This document shows, one piece after another, positions 48,148 to 58,817 of a DNA stretch of 64,000 bases (position 1 is its first letter; each line of letters starts with the position of its first letter). The position numbers were made by a program, and so were the translations under genes. The DNA lies in NCBI GenBank assembly GCA_024138015.1, contig JAMXBB010000003.1:15232148-15296147 (forward strand), in the 5' to 3' direction. The DNA is from Lumnitzera littorea. Lineage: Eukaryota > Streptophyta > Magnoliopsida > Myrtales > Combretaceae. Below the pieces are notes generated by a model. It was not told where the DNA came from, ran no database searches, and worked only from the letters and a program-made list of their open reading frames with translations.

Positions 48148-50218
48148 CGTAGACACCCAATTTTTACCCTATTTTATTTTTTCAATAAGGTAAAGGGTCC
48201 TAAATTAGGAAAAATACAAAAAAATTAGAAAAATAAGAAAAAACCCAAGAAATAAGAAATTTAGAAAAAATCACAAAAAATATAAAATTTAGAAAAATAC
48301 AAAAAATAGAAGATTTAGAAAATAATAAATCTTTTAGATAATTTAGTAGTATATAATTTTTAATTTAGATAAAATAAAGAAATGGTTATTGAGCTTAGGC
48401 TCCAATTTGAATCTGGCCTAGGTTGACTTAGTTGCACATATGAATAAGAGAAAACTAACAGCTCAGCTGAATAAGCACTCGGACTTGATATTGCATATGA
48501 CTTGGAGATCTTGGGTTCAATCCATGAAAGGTGCAAAATGCATATTTTGTTTTCTTTTTTCACTTCACCGCCATGTCATCTTTACGTCATAGGCCATATT
48601 ATCGTCATATCATTTACCAACTCACTTCTAAATGTGCTAAGCACACTCTTACGCGCGTTAGATACACTACTATACACGCAACTTTATATTTAGCATCACA
48701 TTTTGTCTAAGTTTGCTCAACCCAAATATGGAAAAAAAATTATATTGCATTTAATATTTTCTATCCTTAACTTGACCATGATATCTACAAATAAAGTATT
48801 TCATTTTACTACAAACCATCAACTCATCACTCATAATTACTTAAATCCATTTACAACGCCATACTCTCTCTCTCTACACGAGCCCTTTTTTAGGATTCGT
48901 GTGAACTCCAACTTAGTCTAGCTGTGCTTTGGTTTTGATTTTGATTTGTGTTTTGTTTTTCATATTTTGCTTTCTTTGTTTTTATTTATTTTTGTAATAT
49001 CATACTTTTTCTTTTTCTTGTTGTTTTTATTGTTGTTGGTGTTGTTGTTATGATTGTATTCTATTTGCAATTATAAAAAGAAAAAAAAAACAAAAAAGAA
49101 AAGAAGGAAAAAGGAAAAAAAAGAAGGAAAAAGCCTAGTTTGTTTAGTTTACTTATTTTTTTGTTTTAGTCAGAAATATACAATAAAAATTAAAAATATA
49201 TAATATTGAAAAATAAATATGCCTGCTCACTTAGAAAAATCGATTTTTCAATAAAGTAAATAAACTCTTTAAGCATGTTTGATTCAAACATCTTTTTAAT
49301 GATTTATGTTTCTTTTCTATGATTAGACATTTTGTTTAGGCATCTTTTCCATGATTTAGGCTTTTTTTTTTTTATAATTAGGCTTCTTTTCTATCATTAG
49401 GCATGTTAGCCTTGATAATAGTATATTTCATAGAAAGTTGAATTTAGGTATTTTAAGATTTTTTAAAAAAGTTTCATTACCTAGAAAAATTTTTTTCCAA
49501 ATAAATAAAAATAAATTGACTTTCTTTTTTTCAAAAATTAGGATATTTTAGAATTTTCTAAAAAATAAAATCACCAAATTAAGATCCTTTTCCTCTAAGT
49601 GTTTTTCTTAAATAAAATGAAATGGGTTAAAGACGTAAACTTGACCACTTTCCAAATTTAAAATCAACCAACTCACTAATATTCTTGGAATGAATTACGG
49701 AAGTCTAATCCTAAATAGTGGGTACGTAGACACTAGTATGTACAGGGCTACTTAAAAAAATGAAAAAAATTATTTTCCTCCTTTTGTAGTTAATTCTTTA
49801 AATCCTTGTTTTTTTGTAGATATATATAATTTTAATTATAGCTTGTAAATAAATGTCATTATAAGAGTATATTGAAAGGTAAATTTAAATTCGAAAAGAT
49901 TAAAAGTGGTACCTGTTTAGGGTTTAAAAATTAGCCTCCGGATCCAGATCTTTGGTTTTCAAAAATCGTTTTAACAAAAAATTGGTTTTATTGAGAAATT
50001 AGTAACTAGGTTATAATCAATCTGCCCAATTGATTATAACTTAACTCTTTTTCCTGATTTTGGTCAAGTGGCGACTCTAAAAACGTTTTCAAATATAAAA
50101 GAACCGATTTTCTTTAAACCTTAGTCAAGGGTTAGTATTAAACGGGTAGAGTTTAATACTGATCGGTTTGAAGAAAACTAATTTATATAAAACTGAGAGG
50201 AAAAAACTAAGCTTGACA
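48148..50218 (+). repeat. Element 2 5' LTR
   Basis: Starts CGTAGACACC (TG decayed to CG), ends AGCTTGACA. Contains a tRNA-like segment with a GGGTTCAATCC box near 48512, a purine-rich run at 49075-49130 and CT-rich promoter-like text (ACTCTCTCTCTCTACACG near 48860). The sense-strand frames at 48502-48921 are LTR sequence and not genes. Confidence 0.88.
48450..48545 (+). other. tRNA-like segment in the element 2 LTR
   Basis: CAGCTGAATAAGCACTCGG resembles a pol III A box region, and GGGTTCAATCC, about 45 bases later, fits the B box (GGTTCRANNCC). The text between them (GACTTGATATTGCATATGACTTGGAGATC) does not fold into a clear tRNA cloverleaf. The same segment is in the 3' LTR (59150-59215, B box decayed to AGGTTCAATCTA), and a related one lies in the solo LTR at 42010-42085. 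Confidence 0.45.
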
Positions 50219-50220
50219 GC

Positions 50221-50239
50221 TTAGCGACTCTACTAGGGA
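50221..50239 (+). promoter_or_regulatory. Element 2 primer-binding site
   Basis: TTAGCGACTCTACTAGGGA lies two bases after the 5' LTR and matches the motif in element 1 (TTGGCAACTCCATTGGGGA). Confidence 0.65.
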
Positions 50240-50799
50240 TATCAAGAAGGCTAACCACTTAAAATACTTTTCAAAATTAAGATTGCCTTCTAAGATACCC
50301 ATGTCATTTATTTATTTGTTTATTTGTTATTAATTTCATATATATACTATGCTTTGATTGCCATATTTATACAACATGCATTAGGACATGGAGGAGTCAT
50401 TGGTTGTATCAAAGATACAAGATAGATACCGTTAGACCCAGACCGTCTTAAGACTCTAGGAGGGGGGCCATTGTGTAGGCTTTGGGTGTAGTAGGGTGAT
50501 GTGTCTAGAAACTCAATTATCATTAGGGTTTATCGTAGCATATTTGAACTAATGGATCCTTTGAAATATCGAAGAAAATAGAGTGAGTCGGTCTACGAAC
50601 TGACAAGAGTAGTTGACGTGAAACTGCTTAGAGGATATGACCCATGATGGGAATCAGGCTACTGGACCACTAACTTGCAGTCGAGCTTAAGGACTAGAGG
50701 GATTGGTAAGATGAATCCTCCTATTCCAACTGACTCATGTGGAGGTTGAATATCTCCTTACCGATCCCTTTTGCTTGCCAAGCTGAATGACAGCCTTTT

Positions 50800-52200
50800 T
50801 CTCTCATGTTGTGTGCCGAGAAGCAGAAGGCTAAGATAGTAGCCCAACTTCATTCTTACACATGCCTGGCCGATTACTTACTTGGCTGCACCCTTGCTAA
50901 GATGCCGAGAGAAAGAATTTAGACTGACTAAGCCACCCCTGCTCGAACAAGCAAGCTGTTCGTACCTTTTTGTCCATATCTTCTAATGGCATCATCAATA
51001 CAACGTTGCCATGTATACAGAATCATATGTAGAATCCGCTGTACCAATGATTGTTTTTCTTGTATATTCATTTTTATTCCTTTATATCTTGTACATTATT
51101 TCCTTAGGAAATGCCCTTTTTTTTTTCCCTTTTGGGCAAGTTGTCCTAACTTATGGGTATAAATACTCCTGTACTTGTAGCTACAAAAGAGAATTAGATT
51201 ACCATTGATACTTTTTGTATTTTTTTTTCCTTGCATAAACATTGTTTGTTTATTCTCAATATTACTCTCATCCTAACCCTTGAGTAAGGCTAGGTAGCAA
51301 ATAACCTCATCGGACCGATTCGTGCATTATATCGGATTGTGTTGTGAGTCCTCGGAAGTTCCATTGGTGCGTCATATCCTCTAAAGCTGTTCGTGGGTTT
51401 TTACTTGCCCTTCATTCGCATTTGTCCTTTCACACATACTCCATCACTTTCTTTCAAGCTTTCTGCAAGCTTGAACCCATCTAACAACCGGCCTTGTCTA
51501 TTTTTGCTCACGGTTCGCACTTACCTACTTGTGAACACAACACGACTTGATACTTCACTTGATATGACACACAAGTTAATGACAAGGTCCGCTTGCCGTT
51601 AATCCTGAGCTACTCAGCAAGATTAGATAAGAGTGTATAAGTATGGTCTTGAGAAGGTAGTCTCGCAAGAACAGAATATTTAATGTCTATTTCTGATGTA
51701 AGATGATTCTGGCTTATAAGCAAAAAGAGACTATTTATAGTAAGTCCCTAGGGTACTTATACAAATAAAGAAATTACAAAAATGCATACAAAAGAAGAAT
51801 TCCTAGTACATACAAAAAAAGGTAAAAAGGACAAACAACAAAAAGGGAAAAATAGTATAGTGTCAGGTGAAAGGGATAGGTGGCAGTGCAACATTGGTTC
51901 TATACATAGGTTTTCTGATCATAGCAAGTGAAGGGGAATCAAGATGCTGCAGCATCAAGGACTGGTAGGAAGTCAAGGAAAGTACTCGGCCCAAAGAAGA
52001 GTGTCTCGTTACTTAGCAGGAGTCTCTTAGCAGTTGAAAGTTCGATCATTCGGCATAGAGCCTTCGGCAAGCGAATAGTCATCATCAACATAAGAGAAAG
52101 AATAGAACAGGGAGTAACCTCCCGGGTTTGTCAAGGAATTCAACCATCCTTCTATTGCATAGAATCTCTCGTCATTGGCAGGTTAAAGATTCTTTGAGTA
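50800..52200. repeat. Two LTR-like blocks in opposite orientation within element 2 leader
   Basis: About 50800-51440 reads like an LTR on the plus strand: GCCGAG motifs, GGGTATAAATACTCC near 51160, then a transcribed-type portion with CCTTGAGTAAGG. About 51450-52200 reads like an LTR on the minus strand, with ACTATAAATAG (reverse of CTATTTATAGT near 51732) and GCCGAGTACT and GCCGAA motifs upstream of it. The two point towards each other and meet near 51450. No partner copies occur here, and boundaries are uncertain. The frame at 51928-52197 has no recognisable motif. Confidence 0.4.
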
Positions 52201-52599
52201 AGGGATTAAAGGCTTCAGAGTTGTGCACACGTAAGAGGACCAGTAGTCAGTAGCTCATCATGGGGTAACCATCACTCAGGATTGATTAGGCTACCCCACT
52301 TAAGCTGTAACGTGACTAATGAAGGCGTTTTCTAAAAACGAGTGAGGTCACAAAGCTTAAGGACCCTTTAAAACCCACCTTAATTGCTTGAGTTAATACA
52401 CTACTCCTAAGAATTGTAATCCTACTAATATTTGAAAGATTTAGAAATATAATTAGTCTTTTTTAAAGTAAAAACATCAAACCAAATGATAGGGTTGCAA
52501 CTTAAGAAGTAACGAACTAACCCAAGTGGTTCTAGCATATGCATATTTCTACGATTGTTTTATTGATGAATAATTCTTGTCCATGAAATATCTAAGCCT

Positions 52600-53900
52600 A
52601 AAGATAATGGCAGGTAATCAACAAGAGAATAATCAAAGAGTCAATAGGCTACCAGATGCCTTAGGAATCCATGAGTAACTGCTATAAGCTAAAGTTACCT
52701 ACTGGAAGCAAAGGGCTAGATGCACTGAGGCCTCTAACTGAGCCTTGTTAGCTCAAGTCGAAAAAAGAGTAAGGACCATAGATTGAGCTTTAGAGATGCT
52801 GGACAAGATTAAAGCCCAACTGCGAGAGTTAGATTAGAAACTTTAGATGTAATTAAAAGACATTAAACAAATTTTAAGTTTCATTAAGAATAATTGTTAG
52901 GCTCCCTTTCCTTTGTTCTCTATACTTTGATCTTTTCAAAATAATAATTTTTCTTTTTAGTATATCATTCTTCATTCTTTCCTTCCTTGTAGATAGTCCT
53001 TCAATGGAGCTCACCTAACTATTAATTCTCTCTCACTCAAGGAAATATAAATAAATCTCACAAACTTGTAACTAGAACCCAAAAAGAAAAAAAAATTGCC
53101 ATCTTTATTTGGATTTTTTCGGTTTCTATAAAACAAAGCTTTATCTTTCTCTCTTACTATAAAAAAAAAAGAAAAGAAAAGAAAAGTTGCTAATTGGTAA
53201 AGAATTCTTCCAATCAGGTTCACATGGCTGATGACAAAATCGCCTCCTTGGAAAAGATGATACATTAGACGACCTAAAAGTGGCGAATCCTATTCTTGAT
53301 AATCATTACTCTCCAAATATCTCAAGATTTAAACCTGGAAAGGAGACTCTCAAATCTGGAAGAAAAGGTAGCCATTATATAGAAGAGCATTACAGACCTA
53401 ATAATGGCAATGGGCCTAATACTTAGAAGATTCCAACACCCAACATTCAATATTGATCAAATGTCAGTAAGCCCAAATAATGAAAGAGGCTTAAGAAGAA
53501 AAGAGCCAAGGGGAGTGAGAAAAAACAAGCCTTAGGGACTCAGAGGAGACTGTTCACTCAACTAAAGATCTCAATAACCCAAAACTTTCATCATATAAAG
53601 GATGCATGGATTATAGCTTGTGAAGCCCCTAATTTTACTTATAAACCATACAGCTTTGACCCAGAAGCATGATGTGACTACCATATGGGTTAGAAGGGGT
53701 ATGCCACTAAAAAATGTTAGAGCTTGAAGAACAAGATTCAGGACTTAATTAATGCAAAAGTCATTCGGTCAGAGCTACAACAAGTCGGTCCTTCTTTAAG
53801 TCATAGGGGTAGTTCAATTGAGATGCCTAAAGCTCCATTTCTTTTGAATATACCAATGCCTTTTGATAAGCTCACGGGTTATCTTAAGTAGTTGGATGCT
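52600..53900 (+). pseudogene. Tat-type gag remnant of element 2
   Basis: Heavily broken. In several plus frames one sees NLERRLSNLEEKVAII near 53330-53375 and, near 53650-53760, the segment CDYHMG, KGYATKKC, SLKNKIQDLINAKVIRSE. The latter matches the zinc-knuckle end of Tat gag (CxxH...GH...C, with the GH here GY) and parallels 7065-7160 of element 1. KAPFLLNIPMPFDKL near 53830 is additional gag-like text. No capsid core is intact. Confidence 0.65.
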
Positions 53901-55772
53901 TGAATGGAGGAAGTTAAGGCAGGGGCAAAGAAGAATCAAGTTGTTTTCAATAAAGTCTGGTTTTTGAATAGCTTTGTAACAACTGGAATAATATAACCTT
54001 ATTGCATTTTCAATTGAATGATCGCAGTGTTATTAACATCAGGGCGAATAAATCCCTCCTTAAGGAAGCGGTAATTCACTTTTAAAAGGTTTTAGAATGA
54101 AAAGAGGCAAACTCCATCCTACACACTAACCTTAAAAAAAAGAGAGAAAGAAAAAAGCTTTGATAGTTGAGTGACATTAGAGTGAGGACATTTCAGGCTT
54201 TTTCCTTAAAGGAAGTCAATTTTGAATTGGATACGCAGATTAAAGTGAACTTAGGCATTCATTTTCAAATTCCAAACACAACTATCTATAGTTAAACCCA
54301 TTGGACCAATTTGAACAACTTTCAAATTTGAACCCTGTCAAGAACTACCCCACAATGGGTCAATTCGGAGGTTAGGGTAATTGATTACGAAAGAAGGATA
54401 AAATTGGTTTGTGTTTGCCTTAGTTACATTAATTCAAAGACAAATTTTATTTCTGATAAGTTATCTTTCTCTAACATGAAAAAAAGACCAACTTTGTTCC
54501 AAATACCTCAAGCCTACACATGCCCTATCCAAGCTTATACGCCTGGAATCCATGGGTCAGGGTTTTAAATCTCTCAAAGGCAAAAACTTGACAATATGAA
54601 TATTCACTTTTTGGGTCAAAGAAAAAGAGAAGAGCAAGAAATGATGGGGCAAAATGATAAATAAAGAAAGAAGTAAGGCAATAAAAAAAGAGAGAGGAAA
54701 ATAAGAAAAATAAAAAAAAAGAGCGTGAAAATCAGGATTTATGTGTAAAAGGAAAAGCCTAACTGAAGAGAGCCTAGAGGCCCATAATTAAATCCCAAAT
54801 ATTCTCAAAGTCTTTATGCCCATTCCAAATCTCATGACCCTTTTTACATATCCTTAGCCACAAATACAAGATCTTCCTACTTACAATACCACCCTTACTT
54901 AATAAAGCTCTTTCAATCCTAAAAGATAATTTATCTTTAATAAAAATTATTTTTGAAATTGGGGCAAGCATACTTCTTATTTTTCCTAAAAGGTTATTGA
55001 CTTGTACACTTGGGTTAAATAAGTAAATCTTTTAAAATAGACCTTCTCATTAGTCTTCTTTGGAAACCTTTTGACCAAAAACCTAAATTCACAATAATTG
55101 AACTAAAAAAGATCTAATGAATTGATCAAGGCGTATCATATGCAAAATGTACTATAATTTTAGGATTGTAGTCAAGAGTGTAATTTAGACCGAGAGTTTG
55201 TAAGGAAGTCTTCTTCAACTAAACTAGTCATAAGTTACCTTTTTCTTAAAAATAGGCGTGTTTGGAATAACAAGGTCCTATCAGGCGGCTTAGCATCAAG
55301 GTCAGGGAGAACATAAGAGGCCCCATGTGATTATTAAGGGAGGGTTCTTTACCCTTTAACAAACTTAAAAGAAAGAGAGAGAGAGAGAGAGAGAGAGTAA
55401 AGGGATGTTACAAATCTTTTATCTAAGTTTATGTCGGTCTAAGTGGCCAAGTTTTCAATCCATGACACCTAATTTCAAAAAGTTGACCATAATTGTTTGG
55501 GTCATTCTCACTCTTCCAAAATGAAGGAAAGTATCCCTAGTGTTATTTTATTTTATTTTTTTTATGTAAATGGTTTTCACCAAAGGATTTATCTATAAAT
55601 ACTTTTTGAATTGGGTAGTTTTTGGACAAGTTTAATTTCCTTAATTTACATCTTCCATTATCATTAAAGCCAGCTCTTAAAGCGATGAGCCCTTCTTTAG
55701 GGTAAGCCAGATCTTAAAGCACTATCCCATCTTCCATCCATTAAACTCTCTTTAAGGTCTTAGCAAACCCAT
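53901..55772 (+). other. Element 2 post-gag non-coding region
   Basis: Colinear with 7871-9745 of element 1 through several short blocks (54100, 54343 and 54610-54725). No polymerase motif. A (GA)n microsatellite lies at about 55374-55398. The minus-strand frame 54774-54971 has no family resemblance. Confidence 0.55.
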
Positions 55773-56420
55773 AGGGTGCTTCCCTTCATCAATTCTTCTC
55801 AGTGAGGCCGTAGGGCACTTCCTTTCATCAATTTTTTCTCAGTAAGCTTATAGGGTGCTTCCCTTCACCAATTCTTCCTAATGAGCTCGTAGGGCGCTTC
55901 CCTTCATCAATTCCTTGTAGCAAGCCTATAGGCCGCTTCCCTTCATCAATTCTTCTTAGTAAGCTTGTAAGGCACTTCACTTCATTGATTCCCCTTAACG
56001 AGCTCGTAAAGTGCTTCCCTTCATCAATTCCTCTCAACTAGCTTGTAGGGTGCTTCCCTTTATCAATTCCTCTCAGTAAGCCTGTAGGGTGCTTCCCCTC
56101 ATAATTCCTCCTAGCGAGCCTGTAGGGCGCTTCTCTTCGTCAATTCCTCTTAGCAAGTTTATAGGGTGCTTCCCTTCATCAATTTCTCCTAGCAAGCCTG
56201 TAAGGCGCTTCCCTTCATCAATTCTTCTTAGCGAGCCCGTAGGGTACTTATCTTCATAAATTCCTCTTAATGAACTCGTAAGGCGCTTTCTTATGAGCTC
56301 TTTCCTTCATCAATTCCTCTTAGCAAGTCCATAAGGTGCTTCCCTTCATCAATTCCTCTTAGCGAGCTCGTAAGGCGCTTCTCTTCATCAATTCCTTTTG
56401 GCAAGCCTATGAGGGTGCTT
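55773..56420 (+). repeat. Tandem array, about 16 units of 39-41 bp
   Basis: Units of the form GCTTCCCTTCATCAATTCCT followed by CTTAGCGAGCCTGTAGGGC. The core period is 39 bp, so one minus-strand frame (56037-55828) stays open as a 13-residue repeat (RGIDEGKHPTSLL-like). This reading is a by-product of unit length. Divergence between units is substantial. Confidence 0.9.
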
Positions 56421-56435
56421 CTTCTAAAATTAATT

Positions 56436-58626
56436 TGAGGTTGCTATTCCCTAAAAGACACACCTACTTAGGTTAGTGAGCCTAGAAGGGCATGACTAGG
56501 TTTTCCAAATCGATTCTAACTTAGGGTAGCTAATCCTCGAGAGACGCTCCTACCTAGGTTAGTGAGCCTAGAAGGGCATGACTAGGTTTTCCAAATTGAT
56601 TCTAGCTTAGGGTTATTAGTCCTTGAGAGATGCTTTTGCTTAGGTTAACAAGTCTAGAAGGGTACGATCGGGTTTTCCAAATCGATTTTAGCTTAGGGTT
56701 GCTAGTCCCTAAGAGATGCTCTTGCCTAAGTTAATGAGTCTAGAAAAGCATGGCCAGGTTTTCCAAATCGATTCAAGCTTAGGGTTACTAGTCTCCGAGA
56801 GACGTACCCACCTAAGTTAGTGAGCCCAGAAGGGCACGACTAGGTTTTCTAAATCAATTCTAACTTAGGGTTGCTAGTCCCCGAGAGACGTTTTTGCCTA
56901 GGTTAGTGAGCCTAGAAGGGCACGATCAAGTTTTTCGAATCGATTCCAATTAAGGGTTGCTCGTCCCTAAGAGATGCTCCTACTTAAGTTAGTAAGCCTA
57001 GAAAGGCATGACTAGGTTTTCCAAATCAATTCTAGCTTAAGGTTGTTAGTCCTTGATAGACGCTCCCGCTTAGGTTAGTGAGCCTAGAAGGGTACGACTA
57101 GGTTTTCTAAATTAATTCTAATTTAGGGTTACTAGTCCCCGAGAGATACTCCTACCTAGGTTAGTAAGCTTAGAAGGGCATGACCGAGTTTTCCAAATTG
57201 ATTCTAGCTTAGGGTTGCTAGTCCCTAAGAGATGCTCCCACTTAAGTTAGTGAGCCTAAGAAGGTACGACTAGTTTTTCCAATTTAAGGTTACTAGTCCT
57301 CGAGAGACGCTCTTGCCTAGGTAAGTGAGCTCAGAAGGGCACGAGTAGGTTTTCTAAATTGATTCTAGCTTAGGTTGTTAGTCCCCAAGAGACGCTCCTA
57401 CCTAGGTTAGTGAGCCCAAAAGGGTACGACTAGGTTTTCCAAATCGAATCTAGCTTAGGGTTGCTAGTCCCCGAGAGATGCACCCGCCTAAGTTAGTGAA
57501 CCCAAAAATGCATGAGTAAGTTTTCCAAATCAATTCTAACTTAGAGTTGTTAGTTCTCGAAAAATGCTTTCACCTAAGTTAGTGAGCTCAAATGGGTAAG
57601 ACCAAGTTTCCTAAATCAATTCTAGCTTTGGGTTGCTAATCCTCAAGAGATGTGCCCACGTAGATTAGTAAGCTTAGAAAGGTACGACTAAGTTTTCCAA
57701 ATCGATTCTAACTTAGGGTTACTAGACCCTAAGAGACGCTCCCGCTCAGGTTAGTGAGCCTAAAAGGGTACGGCCAGGTTTTTTAGATTGATTCTAATTT
57801 AGGGTTGCTAATCCTTAAGAGATGCACCCGTTTAGGTTAGTAAGCCCAAGAAGGGTATAACCAGGGTGTTCAAATTGATTTTAGCATAGGATTGCTAATC
57901 CTAGAGAGACACGTCCACATAAGTTAGTAAGTCTAGAAGGGCACGCCCAGGTTTTCTAAATCGATTCTAGCTTATGGTTACTAATCCCTGAGAGACGCTC
58001 TCGCCTAGGTTAGTGAGCCTAGAAAGGCATGACTAGGTTTCCCAAGTTGATTCCAGTTTAAGGTTGCTAGTCTCCTAGAGAAACTCTCACCTAGGTTAGT
58101 GAGCTTAGAAAGGTACGACCAAGTTTTCCAAATTGATTCTATGTTAGGGTTGCTAGTATCTAAGAGATGCTCCCGCCTTAATGAGTCTAGAAAGGTACGA
58201 CCAGGTTTTTTAGATCGATTCCAGTTTAGGGTTGCTCATCCCCGAGAAATGTACCCGCCTAAGTTGGTGAGCCCAAGAAAGGCATAATTAACGTGTTCAA
58301 ATTGGTTTTAGCTTAGGTATTTAGTCTTCGAAAGACGTACCCACCTAAGTAAGTGAGCCTAGAAGGGCATGACCAGGTTTTCTAGCTTAAGTTATTAGTC
58401 TACGAGAGACGCTCTTACTTAGGTTAGTAAGCCCCAAAAAGGTACAACTAGGTTTTCCAAATCGATTCTAACATAGGGTTGCTAACCTCCAAGAGACGCT
58501 CTCACCTAGGTTAATGGGCCCAAGAAGGGCATAACCATGGTATTCAAATTGTTTTTAGCTTAGGGTTATTAGTCCTTGAGAGACGTTCCCGCCTAAGTTA
58601 GTGAACCTAGAAGGGCACGACCAGGC
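56436..58626 (+). repeat. Tandem array, about 25 units of 86 bp
   Basis: Unit order: TTAGGGTTGCTAGTCCCCGA, GAGACGCTCCCGCCTAGGTT, AGTGAGCCTAGAAGGGCACG, ACCAGGTTTTCCAAATCGAT, TCTAGC. Matching bases recur every 86-87 bp (for example 56519, 56606 and 56692). A few units are shortened (near 57290 and 58380). It ends about 190 bp before the 3' LTR. This is the longest tandem array in the window and is satellite-like in size and order. Confidence 0.93.
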
Positions 58627-58803
58627 TTCATTTCTTCTTTTCAACCCTTAGAGCACCTCTTCTCTCTTTGACCTTTCCACTAAATCCCCAACGGATCAAT
58701 TCTAGGTAGTTAGGTATTTGTTGCGTTTCTTAGGTCAAAGTCACCCTTAAGGCAAAAATAGTATCTTTTTTGTTTTTGTGACAAAGTTTTATTCAAACTT
58801 TAT

Positions 58804-58817
58804 CATAAAGAGGGGCA
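58804..58817 (+). promoter_or_regulatory. Element 2 polypurine tract
   Basis: ATAAAGAGGGGCAA immediately precedes the 3' LTR at 58818. Confidence 0.7.

Noticed and set aside
48500..48530. True tRNA gene at the GGGTTCAATCC box
   Set aside because: No acceptor or anticodon stem could be paired; it sits in both LTRs, so it is at most a tRNA-like remnant.
55828..56037. Minus-strand repetitive open frame
   Set aside because: It follows from a 39-bp tandem unit being a multiple of three; no start context or conservation supports a protein.
55773..58626. CRISPR-like array
   Set aside because: Units are contiguous and mutually diverged, without unique spacers; the setting is a plant LTR retrotransposon.
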